DNA from: DASUAO01 sp046484625
Lineage (GTDB): Bacteria; Actinomycetota; Acidimicrobiia; IMCC26256; PALSA-555
Assembly: GCA_046484625.1 (NCBI GenBank)
Contig: JAWOIO010000043.1
Location: forward strand, 1-55,915
Direction of reading: 5' to 3'
DNA length: 55,915 nt
In this document: piece after piece, positions 1 through 9,278 of the stretch
Numbering within the stretch: the stretch's first letter is position 1
How the letters are laid out: the number at the start of each line of letters is the position of its first letter
The notes under the pieces: generated by a model
Told to the model about the DNA's origin: nothing
The model's input: only the letters and a program-made list of their open reading frames with translations
Database searches by the model: none
Made by a program: the position numbers and the translations under genes

Positions 1-390
<390 letters not shown>

Positions 391-404
391 GCCGAGCCGA
401 GCGG

Positions 405-559
405 GTGTGAGCGGCGCAGGTACCCTGCGGCGCACGAGCGGGGCCCGAGCGGCCCGCCGTCAGGCAGGAGCGGAAGACAGAAGCGAGTGTGAGCGCCGCA
501 GGTACCCTGCGGCGCACGAGCGGGGCCCGAGCGGCCCGCCGTCAGGCAGGAGCGGAAGA
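405..559 (+). repeat. Tandem duplication (73 bp, period 82) forming the sucC leader
   Basis: Positions 405-477 and 487-559 are identical except for one base. Each unit contains a hairpin: in the second copy 10-bp arms GCGCCGCAGG/CCTGCGGCGC flank a TAC loop (perfect), and in the first copy one arm carries a G-for-C mismatch. Each unit ends with the ribosome binding sequence AGGAG. Only the second copy is followed at proper spacing by the sucC GTG start. The hairpin could act as an attenuator, a terminator for the upstream mutase gene, or an mRNA stabiliser. Confidence 0.9.
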
Positions 560-1714
560 GTGGATCTGTACGAGTACCAGGGCAAGCAGCTGTTCGCCCA
601 GTACGGGATGCCGGTGTCGGCCGGTGAGGCGGTCGAGACCGTCGACGCCGCCGTGGCTGCCGCCGACAAGGTGGGCTACCCGGTCGTGGTGAAGGCGCAG
701 GTGCAGGTCGGCGGCCGCGGCAAGGCGGGCGGCATCAAGCTCGCGGCCGACGCCGACGAGTGCCGGAAGTACGCCACCGACATCCTCGGGATGGACATCA
801 AGGGCCACACCGTCGACATCGTGTGGATCGAGAACGCCAGCGACATCTCCAGCGAGTACTACGCCTCCTTCACGCTCGACCGCTCGGCCAAGCTCCACCT
901 GGGGATGCTGTCGGCCGAGGGTGGGGTCGAGATCGAGCAGGTCGCGGAGGAGAACCCGGATGCGATCGCGAAGATCCACGTGGATCCCGTCGACGGTCTC
1001 ACCGAGGCCCAGTGTCGCGAGTGGATCGCCGCCGCGAAGCTCGACCCGGAGGCGACCGAGGGCGCGGTCGACGTCCTCACCAAGCTGTGGCGCTGCTACG
1101 TCGACGCCGACGCCGATCTCGTGGAGATCAACCCGCTGATCCTGACGCCCGACGGTCGGGTCCATGTCCTCGACGCCAAGGTGACCCTCGACGACAGCTC
1201 GATCTTCCGTCACCCCGAGTACGAGGCCTACGACGCCACGCAGGTGCGCGACGACCGGGAGGTCGCAGCGCACGAGAAGGGCCTCCAGTACGTGGGGCTC
1301 GACGGCTACGTCGGGATCATCGCCAATGGTGCCGGGCTCGCCATGAGCACGGTCGACATCGTGAGCCAGGTCGGTGGCAAGCCGGCCAACTTCCTCGACA
1401 TCGGCGGCGGCGCCAACGCCGACGTGATGGCCGGGGCGCTCGAGGTCATCAACAACGACCCGAACGTCAAGGCGATCTTCATCAACATCTTCGGTGGGAT
1501 CACCAAGGGCGAGGAGGTCGCCAACGGGATCGTGCAGGCGCTCGATCGGGTCGCGATCGACGCACCGATCGTCATCCGGCTCGACGGCACCAACGCCGAC
1601 GAGGGGCGGGCGATCCTCGAGCCCCATCTCACCGACCAGCTGCGGCTCGAGCCGACCATGCGCGACGCCGCCAACACCGTCGTCGAGATCGCCAAGTCCC
1701 GGGGAGGGAAGTAG
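560..1714 (+). CDS. sucC: Succinate-CoA ligase (ADP-forming) beta subunit
   Basis: Beta subunit of the TCA-cycle enzyme that converts succinyl-CoA to succinate with formation of ATP or GTP. The protein is 384 residues, the family's usual length. It starts DLYEYQGKQLF, has the ATP-grasp motif GGRGKAGGIK at residues 51-60, the metal-binding segment VEINPL, and the C-terminal ligase segments DIGGGAN and NIFGGI. I chose GTG 560 because AGGAG lies 7 bases upstream and the protein start then matches the family; a longer open frame upstream is just the repeated leader. sucD follows after 5 bases, so the two are co-translated. Confidence 0.97.
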   Translation: MDLYEYQGKQLFAQYGMPVSAGEAVETVDAAVAAADKVGYPVVVKAQVQVGGRGKAGGIKLAADADECRKYATDILGMDIKGHTVDIVWIENASDISSEYYASFTLDRSAKLHLGMLSAEGGVEIEQVAEENPDAIAKIHVDPVDGLTEAQCREWIAAAKLDPEATEGAVDVLTKLWRCYVDADADLVEINPLILTPDGRVHVLDAKVTLDDSSIFRHPEYEAYDATQVRDDREVAAHEKGLQYVGLDGYVGIIANGAGLAMSTVDIVSQVGGKPANFLDIGGGANADVMAGALEVINNDPNVKAIFINIFGGITKGEEVANGIVQALDRVAIDAPIVIRLDGTNADEGRAILEPHLTDQLRLEPTMRDAANTVVEIAKSRGGK

Positions 1715-1719
1715 GAATC

Positions 1720-2604
1720 ATGTCGATCTTCGTCGACGAGACCACCAAGGTCGTCTACCAGGGCCTGACCGGGTCGCAGGGACGGTTCTACGGGCTCCTC
1801 AACCAGGAGTACGGCACGCAGGTCGTCGCCGGCACCAACCCGAAGAAGGCGGGCACCGATGTCGAGGGCATTCCGATCTTCGCCAGCGTGAAGGACGCCG
1901 TCGACGCCACGGGCGCAACCGCGTCGTGCGTCTTCATCCCCGCGCCCGGCGTGAAGGCCGCAGTGATCGACGCCGCTGAAGGCGGGGTGGAGTTCATCGT
2001 CGTGATCACCGAAGGGGTGCCGGCCCACGACGAGGCGTGGTTCTACAACACGCTGCGGCGCGACCACCCGGGCGTGCGCCTGCTCGGTCCGAACTGCCCC
2101 GGGATCATCAGCCCGGGGAAGGCCAACATCGGCATCACCGCCGGCCACATCGCCAAGGCGGGTGGCCCGGTCGGCATCGTGAGCCGGTCCGGCACGCTCA
2201 CCTACCAGGCGCTCTACGAGCTGAAGCAGAAGGACATCGGCGTCACGACCTGTGTGGGCATCGGCGGGGACCCCGTCCCCGGGACCAGCTTCATCGACTG
2301 CCTGCAGGCGTTCGAGACCGACCCTGAGACCAAGGCCGTGATGATGATCGGCGAGATCGGCGGCTCGGCCGAGGAAGAGGCGGCCGCGTACATCAAGGCC
2401 GAGATGACCAAGCCGGTCGTCTCCTACATCGCCGGGGTCACGGCCCCTCCGGGCAAGAAGATGGGTCACGCCGGCGCGATCGTCTCGGGTGGCAAGGGCA
2501 CCGCCGCTGCGAAGATGGAGGCACTCGCCGACGCCGGCGTGCAGATCGGGCTCAACCCGACCGAGGCCGGGGAGCTCATGGTCGGGGTCGTCGCCGGGCT
2601 CTGA
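1720..2604 (+). CDS. sucD: Succinate-CoA ligase alpha subunit
   Basis: Alpha subunit, 294 residues. It carries the CoA-binding Rossmann segment (TGSQGRF near residue 17), the segment GPNCPGIISP (123-132), and the phospho-histidine loop KKMGHAGAI, with His250 as the residue phosphorylated during catalysis. It sits 5 bases behind sucC with an AGGAA ribosome site. Together with icd and mdh further right, it makes this part of the window rich in TCA-cycle genes. Nothing is missing or unusual. Confidence 0.97.
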   Translation: MSIFVDETTKVVYQGLTGSQGRFYGLLNQEYGTQVVAGTNPKKAGTDVEGIPIFASVKDAVDATGATASCVFIPAPGVKAAVIDAAEGGVEFIVVITEGVPAHDEAWFYNTLRRDHPGVRLLGPNCPGIISPGKANIGITAGHIAKAGGPVGIVSRSGTLTYQALYELKQKDIGVTTCVGIGGDPVPGTSFIDCLQAFETDPETKAVMMIGEIGGSAEEEAAAYIKAEMTKPVVSYIAGVTAPPGKKMGHAGAIVSGGKGTAAAKMEALADAGVQIGLNPTEAGELMVGVVAGL

Positions 2605-2636
2605 CCCGCGCGTCCTAGGCCCGCGCGTCCTAGACT
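2605..2636 (+). promoter_or_regulatory. Leaderless promoter and 14-bp direct repeat before the DUF4190-like gene
   Basis: CCCGCGCGTCCTAG occurs at 2605-2618 and again at 2620-2633. The second copy ends in the -10 box TAGACT (2631-2636), which is 6 bases from the GTG start at 2643. This is the spacing of a leaderless transcript. The repeat also duplicates most of the -10 box, so a second initiation point is possible. Confidence 0.55.
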
Positions 2637-2642
2637 CGACTC

Positions 2643-2999
2643 GTGTCCACTCCCCCCACTCCCCCGGCCCCCGAGCCCGGCGTTCCGCCTCCTGCGCCCG
2701 AACCCGGGCCACCGCCACCCCCGCCCGGGGCGTTCGCGACACCGGGAACCGGGCCGGTTGCGCGCACGAACGGGTTCGCGGTCGCGTCGTTGGTGCTCGG
2801 GTTGCTCTTCTGCCTCGTCATCACCGCGGTCCTGGCCGTGATCTTCGGCAACGTCGCACTGGGACGCATCGACGAGTCGAACGGAACCGAGAAGGGTCGA
2901 GGGCTGGCGATCGCCGGGATCGTGCTCGGCTGGATCGGGATCGCTCTGCTGGCGATCGGCAGCCTCGTGTGGCTCGGCTACGGGATCAGCAACTCCTAG
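2643..2999 (+). CDS. DUF4190-like small membrane protein
   Basis: Protein of 118 residues. The first 38 are very rich in proline and probably face the cytoplasm. Two hydrophobic helices follow (about residues 44-66 and 90-113). Between them lies GNVALGRID, the loop typical of DUF4190 proteins, whose function is unknown. The GTG start is set by the leaderless -10 box TAGACT. The stop codon shares the palindrome CTAG with the stop of the convergent gene on the other strand. Confidence 0.75.
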   Translation: MSTPPTPPAPEPGVPPPAPEPGPPPPPPGAFATPGTGPVARTNGFAVASLVLGLLFCLVITAVLAVIFGNVALGRIDESNGTEKGRGLAIAGIVLGWIGIALLAIGSLVWLGYGISNS

Positions 3000-4003
3000 C
3001 CCGCCGTTGCCGTCGCGTCACCGTCGACGGGCTCCTCGAGCTTCGGCGCCAGCACGATCCCGAGGGCAACCAGACCCGCAGCCACCAGCGCGGCGAGTCC
3101 GGCGAGTCCCAGGGCGGAGTCTCCGGCGAGATCGCCGATCACGGCGAGCAAGCCGAACACCACGACGATCCCGCCGATCCACACCGATCCGCGTCGCCCC
3201 TCGCCCCGGGCGCCGATCCAGCCGACGAGCGCTCCGGCCGCGGCCGTCAGCAGGCCACCGAGCACCACGCTCTCCTGGCCGCCGAGCGAGGCCGCGCCCA
3301 CGACTGCGAGGAGCGCACCGACCGCAAGGAAGGGTGTGGCCGCGCCGGCCCGGCCCTTCTTGTCGAGGCCTGCTGCCGCGCCGAGGAAGGCGAGGCCGAG
3401 GATCAGTGACACGACGTCGGTGTCGTCGTCGCTGTCGATCGAATCGAAGCCGTTGGACGAGCCACCGTCGCCGAACGGGGTGTCGAACCCGGTCTCCCCA
3501 CTGATCTCGTTCTGGAACGGCGCCACGGCGTCGCCGCCGGCGACCTCGAAGTTGATCCAGGCCGCCAGGAACACCAGCGCGAGACCCAGGAAGATCGCCC
3601 GTCCCGCGGTCCACCCGAGCAGGTAGAGCGCCACGTACACGGCGAGGCAGAGCAGGAGGATCGCACGGACCGATCCGCTCCCACCGCTCTCGCCGTCACC
3701 CAGGAAGGCGAAGAACCAGAGCACCGGGGTGATGGTGGCCAAGGCAGCGACGCACGCGCTCCGAGCCGGGCCCGGGAGTCGCATCCCGATGGCGAACGCG
3801 GCCGCGGCGACGATGAGGCTGGCGAGCACGCCGGGGGCGGTGAGGTCGTCGGATGCCACCTCGGCCGCGAGTGCGATGGCCGCGATGACCAGGAACAGGC
3901 CCGCGCCGGCTGCGAGCACGTGGGCGAACCCGGCGACAGGTCGGCGCTCAGCACGCCAACCCAGCCGCTCGCCGAGTGAGGGCTTGGCTGCTCCGTCAGG
4001 CAC
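2996..4003 (-). CDS. Multi-pass membrane protein of unknown function
   Basis: 335 residues with about nine or ten hydrophobic helices and a soluble acidic loop around residues 160-195 rich in Gly, Ser and Asp (GDGGSSNGFDSIDSDDD). I do not recognise a family. GTG start at 4003 with a strong GGAGGA ribosome site. The neighbour at 4112-4588 has the same strand, the same style of ribosome site and also only membrane helices. A hairpin between them suggests separate transcription. The acidic loop could bind cations, but that is speculation. Confidence 0.7.
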   Translation of the reverse strand: MPDGAAKPSLGERLGWRAERRPVAGFAHVLAAGAGLFLVIAAIALAAEVASDDLTAPGVLASLIVAAAAFAIGMRLPGPARSACVAALATITPVLWFFAFLGDGESGGSGSVRAILLLCLAVYVALYLLGWTAGRAIFLGLALVFLAAWINFEVAGGDAVAPFQNEISGETGFDTPFGDGGSSNGFDSIDSDDDTDVVSLILGLAFLGAAAGLDKKGRAGAATPFLAVGALLAVVGAASLGGQESVVLGGLLTAAAGALVGWIGARGEGRRGSVWIGGIVVVFGLLAVIGDLAGDSALGLAGLAALVAAGLVALGIVLAPKLEEPVDGDATATAG

Positions 4004-4047
4004 GAGGTTCCTCCGGTTCTGTGTGGCTGAAGTAGTGCGGACGTGAA

Positions 4048-4073
4048 CCGGCCCCCGCAGTGACGGGGGCCGG
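4048..4073 (-). terminator. GC-rich hairpin after the 4112-4588 gene
   Basis: Perfect 10-bp arms CCGGCCCCCG and CGGGGGCCGG with a 6-base loop, 39 bases past the stop of the minus-strand gene. No T-run follows, as is common for terminators in high-GC actinobacteria. Confidence 0.6.
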
Positions 4074-4111
4074 ACGCAACGATTCGAGCAGTCTGGGCTT
4101 CGCGCCCGGAC

Positions 4112-4588
4112 TCAGGCGGTAGGCGGCGGGGTCGCGCCGCCCCCGGTCTTCTCCTCCTGGAGGCGCATGTAGCCGCCGGCTGCGAGGCCCGCGGTGGCGA
4201 CCAGACCGAGGAACAGTCCGATCTTCCGGCTGATGTCGATGATGTCCTCAGCACCCTCGGGGACGCTGACGCCGGCGATCGTCTTGATGACGACGAACGC
4301 GAAGGCGACGGCACCCATGCCGAGCAGGATCGCACCCCAGGAGCTACCTCCGACGTCGGGGAGCTTCACCTCGAACAGCTTGAGCGCGACGAGGACCACC
4401 ATCGCGATCCCGATCAGCACGGCGAGCCAGGTGAGGGTGAAGTCCCATGCGTTGCCACCGCTGCTACCGGCACCGGGGATGCCCTTGGCGCTGGCTGCGA
4501 ACCAGTCCAGGAACGAGATCGGGATGAACAACAAGATGCCGCTGACCGCGATCACCTTGTCGCTCGTCGAGAGCTTGGTGAGATCCAT
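4112..4588 (-). CDS. Small four-helix membrane protein of unknown function
   Basis: 158 residues with four hydrophobic stretches (about 13-30, 50-70, 83-105 and 122-143) and a short Pro-rich tail. The start MDLTKLSTSDKVI is fixed by GGAGGA upstream of ATG 4588. Small proteins of this layout (DKVIAVSGILLFI...FLDWF) are common in actinobacteria, but I cannot assign a function. Confidence 0.7.
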   Translation of the reverse strand: MDLTKLSTSDKVIAVSGILLFIPISFLDWFAASAKGIPGAGSSGGNAWDFTLTWLAVLIGIAMVVLVALKLFEVKLPDVGGSSWGAILLGMGAVAFAFVVIKTIAGVSVPEGAEDIIDISRKIGLFLGLVATAGLAAGGYMRLQEEKTGGGATPPPTA

Positions 4589-4725
4589 GCACGTTCCTCC
4601 GAACGACTGAGATGTGGGGGCGCGCCGGTCGTCCGAGGCGCCCAGCGCAGCCCATCATGGATCGCGGGCCAGCGCAAGGACCCTCGGGGGCCGGTGCCCC
4701 ATGGGCTCTCCCGAGACGCCGCGGC

Positions 4726-4731
4726 TAGGTT
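4726..4731 (+). promoter_or_regulatory. Leaderless -10 box of purN
   Basis: TAGGTT, then 7 bases, then GTG 4739. It fixes the purN start downstream of an earlier in-frame ATG at 4694. Confidence 0.6.
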
Positions 4732-4738
4732 CGGCCCC

Positions 4739-5311
4739 GTGCGGAGGCTCGGCGTGCTGGCATCGGGGAGTGGGACGATCCTCCAGGCCATCGTCGACGC
4801 CGGGCTCCCCGTCGCGGCGCTGATCGTCGACCGACCCTGCGGGGCCGTGGAACGGGCCGAGCGAGCCGGGATCCCGGTCGAGCACGTCCCGCGCGAGTCC
4901 TTCGGCGCCGACTTCGACCGCCGCGCCTACACCGATCGGGTGGTCGATGCCCTGAAGCGTCATGAGGTCGATCTCGTCGCGATGGCCGGCTTCATGACCA
5001 TCCTCGAGCAGCCGGTCCACGACGCGTACGGGGGGCGGATCACCAACACCCACCCCTCGTTGCTGCCCGCGTTCAAGGGCGCCCATGCGGTCGAGGACGC
5101 CCTGGCGGCGGGCGTCCGGGTGACGGGCTGTACGGTGCACTTCGCGACGTTGGCGGTCGACGAGGGCCCCATCCTGGCGCAGGAGTCGGTGGAGGTGGCC
5201 CCCGACGACACCGCCGAGTCGCTGCACGAACGCATCAAGGAGACCGAGCGGCGGTTGTACCCCCGCGTGCTCCGCGACCTGCTCGCGGTGCCGGAGGAGG
5301 AGACGGGGTGA
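4739..5311 (+). CDS. purN: Phosphoribosylglycinamide formyltransferase
   Basis: Third step of purine synthesis: transfers formyl from 10-formyl-tetrahydrofolate to GAR. 190 residues. It has GSGT near residue 10 and the catalytic trio seen in the family: Asn103 and His105 in NTHPSLLP, and Asp141 in the VDEGP loop. The start is GTG 4739, set by the leaderless -10 box; the open frame to 4694 adds residues not found in the family. Its stop overlaps the purH start (GTGA), so purN and purH are translationally coupled. Confidence 0.95.
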   Translation: MRRLGVLASGSGTILQAIVDAGLPVAALIVDRPCGAVERAERAGIPVEHVPRESFGADFDRRAYTDRVVDALKRHEVDLVAMAGFMTILEQPVHDAYGGRITNTHPSLLPAFKGAHAVEDALAAGVRVTGCTVHFATLAVDEGPILAQESVEVAPDDTAESLHERIKETERRLYPRVLRDLLAVPEEETG

Positions 5312-6849
5312 GCAAGGAGCAGGCCGGGCGGCGCGCGCTGCTCTCGGTGTGGGACAAGGCCGGGTTGGCCGACTTCGCCCGCGGGCTCGCCGACCTGGGC
5401 TTCGAGCTCGTCTCGTCGGGCGGGACCGCGGCGGCCGTCGCCGACGCCGGCGTGCCGGTGACGCTGCTGGCCGACATGACCGGCGTGCCCGAGATGCTCG
5501 AGCACCGCGTCGTGACATTGCACCCGAAGGTGCACGGCGGGATCCTCGCCGACCGGGGCAGGGCGTCGCACCGGGCCGACCTCGAGACCCACGGGATCGA
5601 GCCGTTCGACCTCGTCGTGTCGAACCTCTATCCCTTCACCGAGCGCCCCGACATCGAGACCATCGACATCGGCGGGCCTGCGATGACCCGAGCCGCGGCG
5701 AAGAACCACGCGTGGGTGGGGATCGTGAGCTCTCCCGACCAGTACGCGGCCGTGCTCGACGAGCTCCGCGCCAACGACGGCGCCCTCTCCGACGACACCC
5801 GCCGCGGACTCGCCCTCGAGGCGTTCGCCCGGACCGCGGCCTACGACGCCGCGATCGTGCGGTGGCTCCAGGACGACGCGCTCCTGCCGCGCCACGTCGT
5901 GCTGCCCCTCGTGCGGACCGACGAGACGCTCCGCTACGGCGAGAACCCGCACCAGGAGGCCGCCCGCTACCGGCTCTCGGGGACCTCCAGCTGGTGGGAC
6001 GCGGTCGTCCAGCACAGCGGGCTCGCCCTCAGCTACCTCAACTACTACGACGCCGACGCCGCGTGGCGCCTCGTGCACGACCTGAACTCGGAGGATCGGG
6101 GCTCGGCGTCGCCGGCGTGCGCCATCATCAAGCACGCCAACCCGTGCGGTGTCGCGGTGGCCGACGACCTCGCCACCGCGTATCGGCGGGCCCTCGAGTG
6201 CGACGAGCGCTCCGCGTTCGGCGGGATCGTCGCGCTCAACCGTCCCCTGGACGCCGCGACTGTCGAGCTCATGGCTTCCGGACCGCAGGCCGACGTGGTC
6301 CTCGCGCCCTCGTACGAGGACGGCACGGTCGACGCGCTCGTCGCGAAGCGGAAGAACACGCGCATCCTCGAGGGCCCGCCGCCCGAGGAACCGATCATCG
6401 ACGTGCGCCAGATCTCGGGCGGCTTCCTCGTCCAGGCGCCGCATCACTTCGCGGCGTCGCGCGCCGACTGGCAGGTCGTGACGAAGGTCGCGCCCACCGA
6501 CGAGCAGTGGCGCGACGCCGAGCTGGCGTGGCGGATCTGTGGGCACGTGAAGTCGAACGCGATCGTGCTGGTGAAGGACGGCCAGGCCGTCGGGATCGGG
6601 GCCGGTCAGCAGAACCGGGTCGAGTCCGGCGAGATCGCGGCGAAGAAGGCGGCGGGCCGGGCCGAGGGGGGCGCGTGCGCGAGCGACGCCTTCTACCCGT
6701 TCCCCGACGGCGTGGAGGCGGCCGCGGCCGCGGGGGTCGCCGTGGTGGTCCAGCCGGGCGGCGCCATGCGGGACGACGAGACGACCGCGCGCGCCGACGA
6801 GCTCGGTCTGGCGATGGTGTTCACCGGCGAACGACACTTCCTCCACTGA
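5308..6849 (+). CDS. purH: Bifunctional AICAR transformylase / IMP cyclohydrolase
   Basis: Last two steps of IMP synthesis. 513 residues, normal length. The N-terminal MGS-type cyclohydrolase domain begins ALLSVWDKAG and includes LHPKVHGGIL; the AICAR transformylase domain carries the catalytic KHANPCG segment and RYGENPHQ. The C-terminus is RHFLH where the family usually has RHFRH. The start overlaps the purN stop. folD follows after 13 bases and makes the formyl donor both enzymes need. Confidence 0.96.
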   Translation: MSKEQAGRRALLSVWDKAGLADFARGLADLGFELVSSGGTAAAVADAGVPVTLLADMTGVPEMLEHRVVTLHPKVHGGILADRGRASHRADLETHGIEPFDLVVSNLYPFTERPDIETIDIGGPAMTRAAAKNHAWVGIVSSPDQYAAVLDELRANDGALSDDTRRGLALEAFARTAAYDAAIVRWLQDDALLPRHVVLPLVRTDETLRYGENPHQEAARYRLSGTSSWWDAVVQHSGLALSYLNYYDADAAWRLVHDLNSEDRGSASPACAIIKHANPCGVAVADDLATAYRRALECDERSAFGGIVALNRPLDAATVELMASGPQADVVLAPSYEDGTVDALVAKRKNTRILEGPPPEEPIIDVRQISGGFLVQAPHHFAASRADWQVVTKVAPTDEQWRDAELAWRICGHVKSNAIVLVKDGQAVGIGAGQQNRVESGEIAAKKAAGRAEGGACASDAFYPFPDGVEAAAAAGVAVVVQPGGAMRDDETTARADELGLAMVFTGERHFLH

Positions 6850-6862
6850 TGAAGGTGCTGCG

Positions 6863-7726
6863 ATGACTGCGGAGCTGCTCGACGGGAAGGCGTTCCTCGA
6901 GGCCACCAAGGCGCGGCTCGCGACGCGTGTCGCCGCACTGCGTGAGCAGGGCGTGGTCCCCGGGCTCGGCACGATCCTCGTCGGCGACGACCCCAACTCC
7001 GACGCGTACGTCCGGGGCAAGCGGACCGCGTGCGAGGAGATCGGGATGATCTCGCACCACCGCGAGCTCCCCGACGACGTGTCACAGCACCACCTGGCGG
7101 CGGAGATCGAGCAGCTGAACCACGACCCCGAGGTCGACGGCTTCATCGTCCAGCTCCCGCTCCCGGACCACCTCGACGAGGAGACGGCGCTCCTCGCCGT
7201 CGATCCGGCCAAGGATGCCGACGGGCTGCACCCCGTGAACCTCGGCCGCTTGGTCATGGGCGTCGCGGCGCCCCGGCCGTGCACCCCCCTCGGCATCCAG
7301 GCGCTCCTCGAGGCCCACGGGGTCCCGATCGCCGGGAGCCACGTCGTGATCGTGGGCCGTGGGCTCACCATCGGCCGACCGCTGGCCCTGCTGCTGGCGC
7401 TCAAGGAGCCCCACGCGAATGCGGCAGTCACTGTGGTGCACACGGGCGTCGCCGACCTCGGGTCGTACACCCGCCAGGCCGACATCCTCGTGGCCGCCGC
7501 GGGGCGCCCGTCGATCATCACGCCCGACATGGTCAAGCCGGGAGCGGCCGTCGTCAGCGCCGGGATCACGATGGACGGGCGGCGCGTCGTCCCCGACGTC
7601 GACGAGGCCGTGGGCGAGGTGGCGCGCTGGATCACCCCCCGGCTGGGTGGCGTGGGGCCCACCACGATCGCCATGCTGCTCTCGAACGCCGTCGACGCCG
7701 CGGAGCGGCGAGCAGCCCGACCGTGA
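6863..7726 (+). CDS. folD: Methylenetetrahydrofolate dehydrogenase / cyclohydrolase
   Basis: 287 residues. Interconverts methylene-, methenyl- and 10-formyl-tetrahydrofolate with NADP(H). The cyclohydrolase Tyr/Lys pair is visible in DAYVRGKR, followed by VQLPLP, the PCTPLG motif, and the NADP site VGRGLTIGRP (usual form VGRSxxVGxP). The C-terminus has GGVGPTT. The gene ends the purN-purH-folD run and overlaps the next small gene by GTGA, so all four are probably one transcript. Confidence 0.96.
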   Translation: MTAELLDGKAFLEATKARLATRVAALREQGVVPGLGTILVGDDPNSDAYVRGKRTACEEIGMISHHRELPDDVSQHHLAAEIEQLNHDPEVDGFIVQLPLPDHLDEETALLAVDPAKDADGLHPVNLGRLVMGVAAPRPCTPLGIQALLEAHGVPIAGSHVVIVGRGLTIGRPLALLLALKEPHANAAVTVVHTGVADLGSYTRQADILVAAAGRPSIITPDMVKPGAAVVSAGITMDGRRVVPDVDEAVGEVARWITPRLGGVGPTTIAMLLSNAVDAAERRAARP

Positions 7727-7956
7727 GGACCCTCGTGAGCCTGCCCCGATCCCTTCCCGAGCACGTCGCCGGGACCTGCCCGCAGTGCGGGAACCCGGTG
7801 GCGGAGGTGCTCGTGCGGTGCGGCTCCTGTGGCTTCGACCTGGCCGGCGTCGACGGACGCCCGGGGCCGTTCTCTCGAGCCACGCTCCTGTGGACCGCGA
7901 TCGGCTTCCTCACCGTGTACCTCGTTACCCTCGGGATCGTCGCGCTCGCGCGCTAG
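7723..7956 (+). CDS. Zinc-ribbon protein with one membrane helix
   Basis: 77 residues. Two CxxC pairs (CPQCG and CGSCG, about residues 19-35) form a zinc ribbon; residues 53-74 form one hydrophobic helix. GTG 7723 overlaps the folD stop and is the likely start; GTG 7735 is an alternative. Function unknown. Such small membrane zinc ribbons often sit behind housekeeping genes. Confidence 0.7.
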   Translation: MRTLVSLPRSLPEHVAGTCPQCGNPVAEVLVRCGSCGFDLAGVDGRPGPFSRATLLWTAIGFLTVYLVTLGIVALAR

Positions 7957-8013
7957 GCCCCGGACGTCGACCGGCGTCATCGAGGCCACCGCCCTTTCAA
8001 GAGGAGAACCACG

Positions 8014-9207
8014 ATGCCGGAGAAGATCACGCTCGTCGACGGAGAGCTGCAGGTCCCCGACGACCCGATCATCCCGTTCATCGAGGGCGACGGCACCGGC
8101 GTCGACATCTGGCCGGCCGCGCAGCTCGTGCTCGACGCCGCGGCCGAGAAGCACGGCAAGTCGATCGAGTGGACCGAGGTCCTCGCGGGCCAGAAGGCGT
8201 TCGACCAGACCGGCGAGTGGCTCCCCGAGGCGACCGTCCAGTCGTTCCGCGACCATCTGATCGGGATCAAGGGCCCCCTGACGACACCCATCGGCGGGGG
8301 GATCCGCAGCCTCAACGTTGCGCTGCGCCAGATCATGGACCTCTACGTGTGCCTGCGCCCGGTCCGGTGGTTCCAGGGTGTGCCGTCACCCGTGAAGACA
8401 CCTGAGAAGGTCGACATGGTGATCTTCCGGGAGAACACCGAGGACATCTACGCCGGCCTGGAGGTCGAGGAGGGCACGCCCGAGGCCAAGAAGATGATCG
8501 AGGTCCTCCACGAGACGTTCGGCTGGGAGATCAAGGCCGACTCCGGGATCGGCGTGAAGCCGGTCTCGGAGAGCGGGTCGAAGCGCCTGATCCGGGCCGC
8601 CATCAACTACGCCGTCAAGCGGAACCGCAAGAGCGTCACCCTCGTCCACAAGGGCAACATCATGAAGTTCACCGAGGGTGCGTTCATGAACTGGGGCTAC
8701 GAGCTCACGCGCGACGAGTTCTCTGATGTCGCGGTGGGTTGGGACGACTGCAACGGCGACCCGGGCGACAAGATCCTCGTGAAGGACGCGATCGCCGACA
8801 TCACGCTCCAGCAGGTCCTCACCCGCCCCGACGAGTTCGACGTGATCGCGACCCTGAACCTCAACGGCGACTACCTGTCCGACGCCCTTGCCGCCCAGGT
8901 CGGGGGGATCGGCATCGCCCCAGGGGGCAACATCAACTACGTCACCGGTCATGGCGTCTTCGAGGCAACCCACGGCACCGCGCCCAAGTACGCGGGCCAG
9001 GACAAGGTGAACCCCGGGTCGGTGATCCTCTCCGGCGTGATGATGTTCGAGCACCTGGGTTGGCAGGACGCCGCCGACAGCATCGTGGCCGCCCTCGAGG
9101 CCACGATCGCCGACAAGGTGGTGACCTACGACTTCGCTCGCCTCATGGACGGTGCGACCGAGGTGAAGACGTCGGAATTCGCCAAGGCCATCGTCGACCG
9201 GATGTGA
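8014..9207 (+). CDS. icd: NADP-dependent isocitrate dehydrogenase (dimeric, E. coli type)
   Basis: 397 residues. Oxidatively decarboxylates isocitrate to 2-oxoglutarate. Visible residues: the substrate loop GGGIRSLN with Ser99 (the residue phosphorylated in E. coli), catalytic Tyr146 (NTEDIYAG) and Lys213 (VHKGNIMKF), and the cofactor loop HGTAPKYAGQ, where Lys325-Tyr326 indicate NADP rather than NAD. The start has a strong AGAGGAG ribosome site. The last bases of the gene are partly duplicated just after the stop (see findings). Confidence 0.96.
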   Translation: MPEKITLVDGELQVPDDPIIPFIEGDGTGVDIWPAAQLVLDAAAEKHGKSIEWTEVLAGQKAFDQTGEWLPEATVQSFRDHLIGIKGPLTTPIGGGIRSLNVALRQIMDLYVCLRPVRWFQGVPSPVKTPEKVDMVIFRENTEDIYAGLEVEEGTPEAKKMIEVLHETFGWEIKADSGIGVKPVSESGSKRLIRAAINYAVKRNRKSVTLVHKGNIMKFTEGAFMNWGYELTRDEFSDVAVGWDDCNGDPGDKILVKDAIADITLQQVLTRPDEFDVIATLNLNGDYLSDALAAQVGGIGIAPGGNINYVTGHGVFEATHGTAPKYAGQDKVNPGSVILSGVMMFEHLGWQDAADSIVAALEATIADKVVTYDFARLMDGATEVKTSEFAKAIVDRM

Positions 9208-9278
9208 TGAGCGGAATTGATTGCCGGATGTGACGGAGTTCTCTCGTCCGCGGGTCCGGTCCGCGACGAACGCAAGGT

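Noticed and set aside
4960..8256. Very long minus-strand frame (about 1,100 codons) opposite purN-purH-folD-icd
   Set aside because: It is rich in Arg/His/Val/Glu shadow patterns, has no domain, and the plus strand holds four clear enzymes. Long antisense frames are expected at this GC content.
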